Origin: Armillaria gallica
Lineage: Eukaryota; Basidiomycota; Agaricomycetes; Agaricales; Physalacriaceae
Length of the DNA: 64,000 nucleotides
Reading direction: 5' to 3'
Assembly (NCBI GenBank): GCA_037576215.1
Contig: JBANDB010000004.1
Location: forward strand, 930,001-994,000
Positions 35,378-46,744 of the stretch are shown in pieces. The position numbers were made by a program, and so were the translations under genes. The notes under the pieces are model-generated. The model worked only from the letters and a program-made list of their open reading frames with translations, made no database searches and had not been told where the DNA came from. Numbering within the stretch: position 1 is the first letter of the stretch; every line of letters starts with the position of its first letter.

Positions 35378-38089
35378 ATGTCGATGGAACAATCTCCATC
35401 GCCTGGCACCCCGCCGGTGGACAGTCCATGTGCTCATCGTGGAGTTTCGATTCTATCTCTTCTGAACCCGGCAATGCCAGGTTCCTTTAACTTTAACCAG
35501 CTGCAGGCTACAGTCTCTGCGGTCCCCCGTTCTTCCGACAACCTTTCCATTTCAACACCTCTCCCGCGTCGGCCCAGGGAAGAAGAGGAGACGACTGTGC
35601 CCACCAAGATTCGCCGAGTGGACTCTTACCATGTGAGACATTGCCTTGATGCTGATTGTCTGAAATACACTAATCAAATATGTTGTTCAGCCGCCTCTCT
35701 CTAATATACTCCGGCGTACCCGTGTAAATGCATACAGTGCAATTCAGGAAAGAGACACCAGGATCTCATACTTACAGCGTCAGTTGACGCATGGAGAAGG
35801 CATCGTCCCGGATGAAGACACTGATATGGAGGACGACATTGAGTCACAGCTAGTTGCTCAAGTTCTGCAATATGAAGGGGAGAACTTGAATTTGAAAACT
35901 GCTAACGACTCCTATGTAAGACAAATCTTCCTGGCATTTGTTAACAGCTCACAACAGCTGAATAGGCCAGGCAGCTCCGCGAACAGCAGAGGCTTATAGA
36001 ACAACAAGTGAGTTCATTCTCCGTTGCTGGCTCATATCAATTTAAATCTCTTCAGAATCAAAAATTAGAGTCAGAGAAGGAGGTGTTTCAACAAAGGCTT
36101 CAACAATGGGACGCCCACATGGTAGGTCCTTTATCCTTGACATACAACCCTGGAGGCTAAATGACCCAAACAGAACGAAAGACTCGAGACTCTGAATTCG
36201 GAAAAGTCCCGATTAGAAAGGGAGCTGGTGATTAAATTTCTTTGTGGCGTAACCTGCCGGAAGTAACATGAATCCTAGACCCAAAAGAATGACTCGATCT
36301 TAGCATTAAGGTCATCATTGACGGTAGCTAGATTCCTTTCTTCTTTTATCTGCCCATCTAACAAGGGACTTAGTCGGATTCTACAGCTACAGCTACTTCC
36401 AGCCCCAGACATCGCAGGACCAATCGAGCGATGCCTATCAGGGCTCATCATGCGGATTTGCCTGTTATCTCCCTCGCGTCAGAGAGTGGTGAAGCTACAG
36501 ACATAGCATCAACACCAGCTCCTACAAGTAGTGTGGCTCCCGTTCAAACGACAACATCTATTAGCATGGAATCAGCCCAACTTTCTGAGAATGTTCAGGC
36601 TACCGTCACCCCTCCTGCATCTGCCGTGGCCGGGACTACGGTACCTACACTTACCCAAGCTCCCCTCGCTGCCCAGGTAATCCAGCGAGGCAACATAGGC
36701 ACGGTACAATCCGAGGATGTCGCCGTAGCCACCCAAGTTCCCAGGGCTACCCTGGCAGCTGTTATACAGTCCCCTGTCCCAGAACCCACACCCGGCCGTG
36801 ACAACTTCATCACTCCTGCTCCCATACACGTCAATACACCTGCCCCTGCTCTGGTCACCACTTCTTCATTGGACAAGGATGAGGATTTTTCCGATCCTGG
36901 TATCTCAAAATCTGACGTTGTTGATGCCTTGGCCGTCCTAATGAAGGCGATGAAAACCAGGGAAGCCACAGTACATGGCCGTCGAGCTTCTCAAAAACCA
37001 GGTACTAGGGACCAATGGCTTGAAGTAATATGCAGTGAAGCAAAGCTGATTGGCCGCGCAAAGGAACTTAATTGCAAGGTACGCAGTAACCTATTGAACG
37101 ATCCAGGAAAAGTTGTTAAAACACGCGATCTTTACAGGCTGTGATCCGGAACTTTTGGAGAGAAATCTATGACATTGAGAAACACAATGACTTCTTCTCT
37201 TACATCCCTGCGAATCCAGAAGCGGTCACGGCGTATAATTATGCAGACGGTGAGGGTCCGGCGGATGATGCTCCTTTGGATCTGGGTGAAGGTTGGCGCC
37301 ATTCAACATGGAACAAAACAATTATGAAGAACCTCATGGCACAAGTCAAGACTAGAAGCCAAAACAGCCAAAATGATCCCGAGTGGCACCTTCCATCAGT
37401 GTCCGATGAATTCATCCTTGCGCTGTTGTGGAGTCAGCTCGAGCAAAGCCAGTCGGCTTATCACAAGTCTTTACCTCTTTGGATCTCATCACAGAATCGA
37501 TATGAAACCCCTTCAGAAATCGCGACAAGAGTGGGGGATGGTACAGATAGGGAATACAACAATAAGAGAGGCCGATCCACACAAAAATGTGTAAGACCCT
37601 AGTTCTGTGAGGTTCCTCAGCTGACTATTTTTTGCAGAAATTTGAACGTCGAACCGGTGTTGTGAAGAATATCATCGCATTAAAGACTGAATCTGGTGCT
37701 GCCGATCTGAAATATTGGAAATTCCTGAAGAAAGTTCTCATCCAGCTAGGGACTGATGGAATGTCGCAAGAGGAGTCTGGTTGTCAAATTGTCGAGGGAA
37801 GACCGATGCAAGTGTTCATTGTCAAGCTTTGCGAATGGAGGGCACCTCAAATTCCCGAATATCTCGAACTAATCGACAAGACAGCCAAAGACATGGCCGG
37901 GCGGCGCTCTCAGATGATGACATGCATACCCTCCACAGAAATTGACGACTCCGCTGATGCACCCCGAATTTGCCTCGAAGCATGTATAATGCAGAGTGGT
38001 TAAAGAAATTGTCTCGGTCTCGCATTGAAGCGTTACAAGTGTTGGAAGAGGTATTCGAGCTCCTGAGCATCGCAATTCAACGCCGCTGA
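35378..38089 (+). pseudogene. large coiled-coil protein with conserved basidiomycete C-terminal region, left copy, 3' frameshift
   Basis: Exon 1 starts MSMEQSPSPGTPP and ends in a basic patch (KIRRVD) before a GTGAGA donor. Later exons give AIQERDTRISYLQRQL, ARQLREQQRLIEQQ, NQKLESEKEVFQQRLQQWDA and NERLETLNSEKSRLERELV, a coiled coil split by short introns. A Pro/Thr/Val/Ala-rich linker (36431-36900) follows, then a charged region with SDVVDALAVLMKAMKTREA, and after an intron VIRNFWREIYDIEKHNDFFS through KFERRTGVVKNI. The block LGTDGMSQEES resembles the GMSSxES motif of a hypothetical protein family common in Agaricomycetes. A run of four C at 37962-37965 (five in the right copy) shifts the frame, so translation stops at 38003 instead of TGA 38087-38089. 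That replaces about the last 37 residues. Function is unknown; DNA binding is possible. Confidence 0.55.
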
Positions 38090-40188
38090 GGTCTTGTGTT
38101 CAGAAAAATAACAATATCAACTTACTTTATGCTAGATACTATTAGACACGTACCTTGATTGTCGCTTGCGCATGCTGTACATCTGGTCGAGAACATCTCT
38201 TAGTGAACTTTACGTGGAAAGCAATAAAATGATGATATAAACCTACCCACCGATCAGCAGGGGAAACCGATTAAAGAGCTGTAATAGGGTCGTCGATGAA
38301 GACTCCGGACGTCTACAGCCCCAGACTATGCCAAATTACACTGGAAATCCGACTGCAATGGGATCGCCGTAACTGTATAGATTATGCCAACGTATGAACG
38401 GGCCAGAGATGTCCTTATGATGAAAATGAGGATTTGTCAAATCCAGGCTACGAGAAATACCGGAAAAAAGGTTCGGCGAGAAACAAAAGAAGACTCGTTG
38501 GGAATCATTGTTATGCTGCTAGTATCGAAGACTGTTACCAAACAAGGTAGCATTAGACTTGTGAGAGGTGTACGGAGCATCAAGTACGTACCTAGCACAT
38601 CACTGCATGAAAACGAACCAAACGAGAACTTCTTGTTAAAATTGGAATGAGCTAACAAGGTGAGTGGTCAGTAGAGAAAGAGGATGAATGGCAAAGCGAT
38701 AGCTCACCGTACATAGAAAGGCGGGAGCTGGGACATCGAGAGTAGGACATCAACAGGGGAATTACTTGATATCGTCTAGATATCTCCGTTTGGGTAATTC
38801 ATCTTGCACTGCTAATATTCTGGTTTTCAATGGTAGAACCGGTTTCCTCGCACAAATTGACGTATGCAAGAGACCTGATACTCAGATAAAATATCCCATA
38901 GGGAAGGAAAGTGCGACTTACTGCCTATTTACCGTAGTACTTGCCAATATTTTCCTGCTAAACAATATCCCATAAACCTGATGATGTTGTAGGTAAAGTT
39001 CCATCAAAATGATGACTAGGTTGATAGAGAAAGAAACTCGAGGTGTACCATTATCATGTCGAGGACCTCACAGGTCTTTTGTATATAGAAGAGACAGACG
39101 GCTTTGCAGAGCTGGTGGATTTGCGGGGAATGAGAAGAGGGTCAATGGATGTGAGAGCGACTCAGAGGAGATGTAGACAGACAGAGTTATCATTGGGACA
39201 TGCTGGCAATCGATGAAAATACCCATACCTCCAGTATAGCTTGTCTCACCATTCTCTGATTTTTATGACGAACAGCCGGCTTCGAAGTTCGAACATGAGA
39301 GAAAGCAGCATTTCGACTGCCTGATCGCGGACCGGTGCACCCGGTCTGAACAAAATCGTGCCGCACACGGCATCGGTGATATGCACGTACGACCACCTGC
39401 TGACGACCATCTCCATTTCGATGTTTAATGTTTTTCTTTCATTAAAGGAGAGGATGAACGGTAAACGGAAATCGAGAGCATAACATCTGCAGTGCACTTT
39501 GATTCTGAATAAAAACCAGTGAATCGATTTTGAACGTGCGAGGGAGATCTAGATTGCCTCAGGAGCATAAAAAGATGGCCCACGTATCCGGAGTCCCAGA
39601 ATAGGATATTCGTGTCACACTCTTGATGATGAACCACCACCGCGACAGCGTCAATTCCCTTCAAGAGGATGCGGCCCAAGCGGTTTGAGACCGTCTGCTT
39701 TGTGCTCCATCACTGCGCCAGCGGATTGTATGCGCGCATCTACTCCTTTTACATAACTTACCCTTGTAGGCAGTTAAGACATCGTCGAATGTATAGTGGT
39801 AGCAGCAACCCGTATGTTTGTACCATCAAGCAGTTATCCAGCTGGATGTTCCTTGACACCATTTCCTCAGCCCAACCTGGTAAGCATGCTTCCTCATGTT
39901 TTCTTTTCGATTTCTGAATTTTATCTAGCTATCCGTGCTGTTATATAAGTTTTCGCCGTCTGCAGATTTCCACTGTGTGAGGTTGGCTTGGGTAACATGC
40001 GCTTGCTCTCTATCTGCTGGGCCTCATGCTTATCTATGTACATATCAGGCCTTTCATGTCTTTTTTTCATGGAAGTACATAACCTAAGATTGTGGGATGG
40101 TTATTCAACTTTGGGGACCCCAGGATGATTGAAACGGCTGGTAGTACCGATGACGCTGTTTATTCAATGTTCTTGAAATCGTCTACGC
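38090..40188. other. unassigned part of the left arm
   Basis: Open frames on both strands (38384-38650 plus, 38437-38658 minus, 39246-39679 minus, 39669-39917 plus) are almost unchanged in the right arm, but that reflects the recent duplication rather than selection. The minus frame reads EMEMVVSRWSYVHITDAVCG, which looks protein-like. No family was recognised. Confidence 0.4.
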
Positions 40189-41914
40189 TTGGCGACTCTG
40201 TATCTCCCAGCTCCGAGGACTTCTCCAGAGAAGCTTACCACGGCTCCGCCTCGCCTCCTTCAGTATCAAGGGTGTTTTCTCCCAAAGCGACCGCCAAGGC
40301 ATCTGAGAATCATTTTCATCAACCGGACGCTCTTTTCAGACTACATCGACTGCAAAGGCAAAATCAAGTCCGATAGGCAAATTTTGAATCTGTGAGTGTG
40401 CCTTTAGGGATGGCAGTATGTTGACCCTTTGTATTGATCCACGACGACGCAGATTTTTCCTTGTACTCGCTATACTTCTATTCTTTTCAAAGTTATCCAC
40501 AGTAAGCCCTGGAGTCGTCATCCTTGCTCTGACGGCGGCGAAGGATGGGTACGAAGATTTCTAATGCCACCAATCACGGATCATTGCCAAGGTTCTTTCT
40601 GGCGGGGGCTGGCACAATCCGAATGTACTCAAGTCAAAAGCAAGTCCTTCGTCCGAGCTCTCCTCCTTAGCAGGCGGCAACCGACTCCTAGCCCATGTTA
40701 CGGTTGAAGACACAGGAAACAAGGAGCATTCGTTAAATGACGACTGTGATAACATCTGGTGGTCCATGTCAAACTATCGGGTGGATGACGAAAACGAAGC
40801 TTTCGTGGAAACCAAGAATTTGGATAAGGAGACCAACTTCAAGTTCTGGAATGCCGTCCCCGCCTTAACCCACCTTCGTCATGTTCACATACGGCTCCCT
40901 TCAAAGTACAGTGCGATCACCCCGAAAATAACATGTATCGCCTCAATGTCATGGCTTCGTCAGCGACCAGAAAGCACCCAGATAACTCATCTACACGGAA
41001 CTCTACTGCGGAATACAGATTGGGTCATGGGAGGATCCAAAGATTGTCATGAAAATTCGGTAGCGCACCCAGGATTCCTCATGCGTACGCTCTTTTTACA
41101 TCTATTTAGGTTTTTACTCACTCTCAAGCAGACTCATTAATCTTGCCATTATCGCTAGCCTCTCCACTGTCGGTGCCATTGCAGATTCTGCGCTGGAGAA
41201 ACCTGATTATCTGCGGCGGCACCGTGGATATATGGTGACGATCAACGTGACGACAATCCATCCATCAATGAGGCATATGCCCTACTGACCTTCCACTCTG
41301 GCAACAGTACACTGATAGTGATACATTTCAGCTTCCAGGATATCGTGCTTGCAGCTGGAATCTATCAGACGACCATGTTCAAATACAGTACATTTTCTCT
41401 GACATGACCGGTCGGGACTTCTGGAACTCTGAACTAGGTATATTTGTTTGATATGCTTACTGATTACCCTTCTTAGAACTCGATGGTTTTCGTCAATGCG
41501 ATTGAAGAGAAAGCATACAGCGGAGATCCCAAAGGACACGAAGGCAAAGGCGAAGAATCTCTATCCGAAACTCAAACAGAAAGCGCAAACGGCCGCTTAT
41601 CGCATCTGCTTCCACCTCTGATCTCAGGGTGTCGATCTCCGAGGATGCCCCGCCAGAAAGTCAGGCCCACGCTTACACGCTGAACTGCTTTCTCAGTGTA
41701 TTGGTGCTATGCTGTGTGGTGCTTACCTCTGTAGATTCTGCATCCTGCCGAAACGAGTACAAGGCGCGGTCTCCAGAGGGGGCCGCTGTTGTTCACTCTG
41801 CGGCTGATATGGGATACATCTTGTTGGGGCGTAATAAGGGGACGCTATCCATGGGAAGCCCGGGATCAGATGAACCTAAGCGCTATGAATTGCTTAACAT
41901 CTTGGAATTTAACA
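40189..41914 (+). pseudogene. P4-type ATPase (phospholipid flippase, DNF-like), left copy, 3' truncated
   Basis: P4-ATPases move phospholipids to the cytosolic leaflet. Ordered blocks in shifting frames are RIIFINRTLFSDYIDCKGK (near 40.32 kb), VSPGVVILALTAAKDGYEDF (40.5 kb), AFVETKNLDKETNFKFWNAV (actuator-domain ETKNLDGETN), TLLRNTDWV, LINLAIIASLSTVGAIADSA, then QIQYIFSDMTGRD, NSMVFVNAIEEKAYSGDP, PPESQAHAYTLNCFLSVL, EYKARSPEGAAVVHSAADMG and YELLNILEFN. The phosphorylation motif DKTGTLTQ has become DMTGRDFW (Asp codon at 41401), so the enzyme would be inactive. Stops and frame changes are frequent. The gene ends abruptly at the inner boundary of the arm (41914), before the nucleotide-binding and GDGAND parts. 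Confidence 0.85.
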
Positions 41915-44286
41915 GCACGAGTAAGAGTGCTGTCTTCAGGAAGTTGCATGGCCACAATGGTGAGCCCTCTTGTATTTTTTGTCAATCCCTTGTTCTGTAA
42001 TGTTTAGAAACGCAGTCAAGGCCGTGAGGTAAGCAGTCCTTTTCTTGTTATCGTATATCTAGCTCATTTGTCATTGGGTTTTTAGGGCTTGTGCCGATGT
42101 CGCGAATATGTGGTTGCCTGCCAGTACTATCCTACCGGTAAGCAAATTCACATCCTCATCACTATCACATCGCTCAGCGCTGATGAGTTCATAGGTTAGT
42201 GGTATCGATAACAGGTATGTCTGAGTTGCTTTTTCTTTCTACCGCCTGACCTATCTAGGTATCATTCTACTGTAGCCTATGCCTGGGACTTTAGAACTTG
42301 AAGTATTCGATGGCTGATCCTACGATGACTCTTTGGTCGTTGTCCCTTACTCATCGGCGACGGTGCGAATGGCATGTGAGGTACGCATGCCCTATAGGAA
42401 TTCATCTAGTTAACACCGCCTCAGTATTTGCTTGATGTAGGGTAAAGCTGTCGCGAAGCTCTTACTGACTCGCTTTCTGGTTCGTTTTCTTGAGGCTGGA
42501 GTAAACCATATCTCTATCTCGTATCTTGGAATGCTTATTAGCAAGCTCGCTCCCGCAGGTTTGATACTAATGGCATCTGACACGCATCCACAGCGCCATG
42601 GGACTTTGTGTCACAAGATGGAGAACCTTTGCTTCAAGATGGGTTTGGTGGGCTCGCTTTTCAGTCTAGTGCCTTCAAAACTCATTCTTTGATTAGACCA
42701 CTTTTGAAATGACGCATAACGCCCAGATCTGAGTAAACAACGTAATAGGAGGTACAACCTCCGGATTTTATCTTGTCATCGCTGTCATGGGAGACGTTCG
42801 GGCCTTCACTTCAGCAGCGTTTCTGTACTCGATGTGCTCAATGTGCTGACAAGGTGTAGTTCGCAAAAATGTAGATATCATTGAGGGATCATGGATGGTA
42901 GGTGTAGGTAGAGTTTCACAGTAGGATATAAATTTATCAGATACAGAGCAATAGATACGCCTTATATGCGGATGCATGTCCACATTCACATCGGCAGATA
43001 AAATCTTCTGATGGATAGTACATGGACATTTCAGCGATGGCTTGAACAGCTGAAAAGGATAGAGTGTATAATGTGATAGGATGTCAGAATCTCACCGATT
43101 TCCAACCTTATTGTGGGCTACTTCGGTTCCAGGTTCGAGAGAAGAGCGTGTCCCTTGTTGTTCTTTCGGGAGGATGTGGCAAAGATGCACCTAGAAGGCC
43201 AAGAGGTTATAGTTTTTCTTACAGAATTTGAAAACAGCTTGCGATCCGAATTATGGACATTCAAATTTCGACGTAGTCACGGTCTCTAAGTAGGAGGCAG
43301 TTATTGTTCAAATGATGACAGAAAAACAATAGCTACCAGCTAGTGTCGCATCCATGTATTTTTTACAAAAGTCCACATCAATATTGTAATATCCGCCGTT
43401 GGAACTGCGAATATTTGATTATGGAATGGGAAGCAGAACCCCGATTCCGATTGTCTGCTAGCACCTCAGGCCGGACTATCATGTGATCAAGCGCGTCACG
43501 TCTCTGTTTTGGCGTGTTGTTGTCCAATGCTGATTGCGCTATACCTATCCTTCTTTTCGATTCATCCTTTTCCTTCACTGTTTTCCACACTTCGCTTCTC
43601 TTGGGATCCTCTCACTTGCTTTGTGCAACCTGGTCTCGGCAGAGGGTAGAACAGCCCTTCATGGTGTCTGGATGAGTGTTGGACTTGGTCACACCTGCAG
43701 GGATCTGCATAGACCATACTTAAAGTGACATTTCTTTCTAAGGGATTGGTCCACCAACGTTTTGCAGAGTTCGCAGAGAAATTGTTTCAGCTCCGCAAAA
43801 TGTGGGTACCACGTGGACACGATCGGTCTATCATTACCTCCTAGAATGACATGGTTTTGCTCTGGCTCTTGACTTAGACTCGTCACATCATATTTCTGCC
43901 TCACATTGCTTGAAGTTGTGTGCTTTCTCCCGCTCAAACCCCGGTTGTTAACTGACTCAGTTATATTCGGCAATATTTGACTGATGCAAAAATAGGCTTA
44001 AGCCTAGATCGCTAGATCGCCGTGAAAGGAATTTCGGAGCGGTGCCTGTCGCTTTGCAAACCTACCCTGTTGTAATTCAAACCCATAACCGCTCCCGGAA
44101 TGCACCGCATCTTTCGGAATTCTTCCTGGCCTGCGTCAGCCACCTCGGAAATCTTAATTTGACGATGTCGTAGTTCCCTAACGTCCTTCACATTATTGTT
44201 AGACGACTGTCTTATTGTCTTAAGCTGATCCTTTACCAGTCCTCTTTTCGATAAATTTATCATGAATTCTTGTAACCGCCATTCCA
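41915..44286. other. left part of the unique spacer, no recognisable gene
   Basis: Just after the arm boundary the flippase reading does not continue. Short plus-strand pieces with plausible splice signals follow (KAVRACADVANMWLPASTIL around 42.01-42.14 kb, DDSLVVVPYSSATVRMA near 42.33 kb, EAGVNHISISYLGMLISKLA near 42.52 kb). They may be a different decayed gene that I cannot name. 42.7-44.3 kb holds only scattered open frames. Confidence 0.3.
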
Positions 44287-44297
44287 CCCCCCCCCCC
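44287..44297 (+). repeat. C11 homopolymer just before a start codon
   Basis: Eleven consecutive C lie 10 bp before the ATG at 44308 of the cysteine-rich gene. It may be part of a pyrimidine-rich start region (CCACCCC...CTCC), which is common in fungal core promoters. It is also a site prone to slippage and sequencing error. Confidence 0.8.
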
Positions 44298-44307
44298 TCC
44301 ATTTTAC

Positions 44308-45738
44308 ATGGCCCCGCGCTTCTCACCCTATCGTAGACCCTCGACTACACGGTTAACAAGGTCGTTGCAAAAGCAGGACCCTCAACCACACGAGCTAGCA
44401 CAATTCAACAAAGACCTGCTTAATATTGTACGTCAGGGGAAGATGGCGACTTTCGATGAACATTCTTGCCGATGGAAGGAATTTTATTGGTACCAAGGCC
44501 CTCCCCCTTTTCTGTTCACAACTTATTGTTTCATAGTCCTGTTATTACCTTTGCCGATGGAAGTATGAGGAATGCTCAAGCCTCTGAGTTCCAGTCCATA
44601 GATCATCCGCCTCCACCAGTCATCTGTCCTCACATCCTCAACCTACGCAGAAGCCAGTTGGACTGCACAATGGAACTTTGCCTGGGTCACAAAGGTGGAC
44701 GTGATTACTATCAGGTACCGCCATCACGTCACATCTGCTCGTTCATAGGTGAGCTCCCACTTCTCTTAACTGGATGCTACCTTCTGAACTAGTATCTCTT
44801 TAGTCACAGTTCCAGGTTTCGACGGGCCTCTTCTGAACTATTCTGGTATGCACTTCAGCTTTTTGAGTATATCTTTTGGTTCTCATTTCGAACCAATACC
44901 TAGCAGAATCATCTCCGGTGGAAGGAGCTCAGGACCCAATTGCTGTGACTAACACATTGATGACTCCATACCCTGGAATGCTAGCCACGAATAAGGCTTG
45001 TCGGTTCTCCCCTTTGGTAGCTTGGCAACGAGCCTTGGCCGGTTAGTAACTAGGTCTTCTGGCCCTTCCTCTTGCTTATAGTTACCCTACAGATGAGACG
45101 CTCATTCGTATCATTGAAAAGAGCCATTCCATCGGATTTTACGACCGTAGGCGACACATTCACCCTTGTGAAGGTTCACTCAGACCACGATTTTCAGGGT
45201 GTCCTTTTTCACATCCAGTATCTGCTCCTATACATCCAGTTTTATACCCTTACGATAAGGAGTTCAATCCTGCCGGCGAGGACCTTAGGGCTGCTCATCA
45301 ACAACAGTTCTATGACTCCAATATTGGTCGCGTGATCCAAGGTTTCCATTCCTCTTGCGGACTTTGGAGGCACGAGTGGGAATGGCTTCTGAGAAACTGT
45401 ACAGAATGCGAAGCTTGTACCTGCGTTTTTTCTGTCGATGGATACAATGCACACATTGAAAATGGGGTCTGTGAAAACTGGATGACCTTGGTCCAAGGTA
45501 AGCGTCACGTCATCGAGTTGTACCCTTTGCTCATTGTTAACTTATGTGTGAAGTTTTGCCTAAGCCTCCTCTGAAACCTCTTCATCCCCCTTGCATGAAG
45601 GAACTGAACCCTGATGAGCATCTAGGTTGGCGCCCAGTTCGCGCAGCCTGGCTCGAGTGGAACTCCCGCATTGGTATACCCCGCGATGTCTGGGCTGTGA
45701 TATCGACCGCTCGAAGTCTTTGCGAGTGTTGTGGATGA
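44308..45738 (+). CDS. unidentified multi-exon protein with cysteine-rich C-terminal part
   Basis: A continuous chain can be built from ATG 44308: MAPRFSPYRRPSTTRLTRSL; an intron after EFY; CPVITFADGSMRNAQASEFQ; then HKGGRDYYQVPPSRHICSFI joined through GTGAGC to VTVPGFDGPLLNYS. Later exons give NTLMTPYPGMLATNKACRFS, PLVAWQRAL, DKEFNPAGEDLRAAHQQQFY, SNIGRVIQGFHSSCGLWRHE, WEWLLRNCTECEACTCVFSV and ELNPDEHLGWRPVRAAWLEW, ending SLCECCG and TGA at 45736-45738. The C-terminal part has C-x2-C-x2-C-x-C and other cysteines that could bind metal. Seven or so short introns are used, and one join (near 45.05-45.25 kb) is ambiguous. The family is not recognised. The gene lies in the unique spacer and no other copy is present. 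Confidence 0.5.
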
Positions 45739-46744
45739 ATCAGATCATTTCCTGCTCATGAAGTGCACAATGTGGGATCTATTAGTTGATTCTTCAAATT
45801 TTAGGTACTACATATGCGGTGTTTATGAAATTGTTCAATGAGTCGTCTACCCTTGCAGACAAAAGTCGTTCTATTTCCCTCATCTTTGACCATTGGTGAA
45901 GTAAATCTACTCAAGAACGTAAGGGTAAAACTTCCACCTGCAACAACAACTCATGGTCAGAACCAATGTCTCGCCCTCTGGAATATCCTGCCATTTCTTA
46001 ACACTGCCGCAAAGGAAACAGCGACGACGGTCTCCTGGAATGTTCTGCGCAGCATTCAAGGCATCAGCGTCCTTGGCTATATAGTGGAAAGCACCACCAT
46101 ATCGATGGCAATGGTGAGGATGTTCCGGATGTTCCTGGCATAGCGTTGACCAAAATACCGTGCGACAGAAAGCTCCTTGCCAGGATGAGCCGGGCACTAA
46201 GCTATCGTAAGATGAGAAACTTACTGCTAGGGCGAATGATCCTAGGTGCATCCATTCGAATAGTAAAGATTTCAAACTGCGACGTTGTCACCACTATTGA
46301 TGTTGTTACCAGAATGCCGTGCTGGGGGGTCCTGTCGACTTTGCAGGCTCCTTTCTGCAACCAAACTACTGCTGCGGTATTTTGACACATCAGTCTCTGT
46401 AATCGATGTTAGCTCTTGTGCACGTCCAGTGAGGAAACCTACGCAAACTCTTGAGTCTTGAAGCACGAAGGCCACTAACCTTTTCAGTGGTCGTGGTCAG
46501 AGGGTAGCCTGGGTAGGCACCTCTTTAACCCCGTCAGTGAAACCACTGATGCAGTAGATCCCGTTTCTCACCCAGAACGACGATGGATCAGTTAGTTTAT
46601 CACAGAGCTCTTTTGGGTAACTTCATACTTTTACTCTAGCTATTTCAGCTTCCGTTCGAATGAATGCAAATCAAGTATCTTTCAAAGACGTTGATATTCT
46701 AGACCCGGCCTGTGCCTAATTTAAGTGGTACAGAGTTTCGTACA
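45739..46744. other. no recognisable gene
   Basis: Open frames on both strands at 45838-46390 overlap each other (for example 45907-46275 minus, with RRRCFLCGSVKKWQDIPEG). A short decayed exon is possible. The segment lies between the 3' ends of the cysteine-rich gene (+) and the RING gene (-), which converge. Confidence 0.35.

Larger units (their letters stand above)
33903..41914. repeat. left arm of a large inverted duplication
   Basis: This 8012-bp segment is the reverse complement of 54005-60790 (6786 bp). Paired coordinates sum to 95918-95919 over 36.7-41.9 kb and to about 94531-94693 over 33.9-35.27 kb. The step is a 1388-bp segment (35273-36660) present only here. A further block of about 161 bp is present only in the right arm (60144-60307). 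The outer edge is at GACCATGTGAC (33903) and the inner edge at GGAATTTAACA (41914). Single-base differences are sparse: the 153-codon frame at 37141-37602 differs from its partner by one residue, and the frames at 38384-38650 and 39669-39917 are identical in both arms. Confidence 0.95.
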
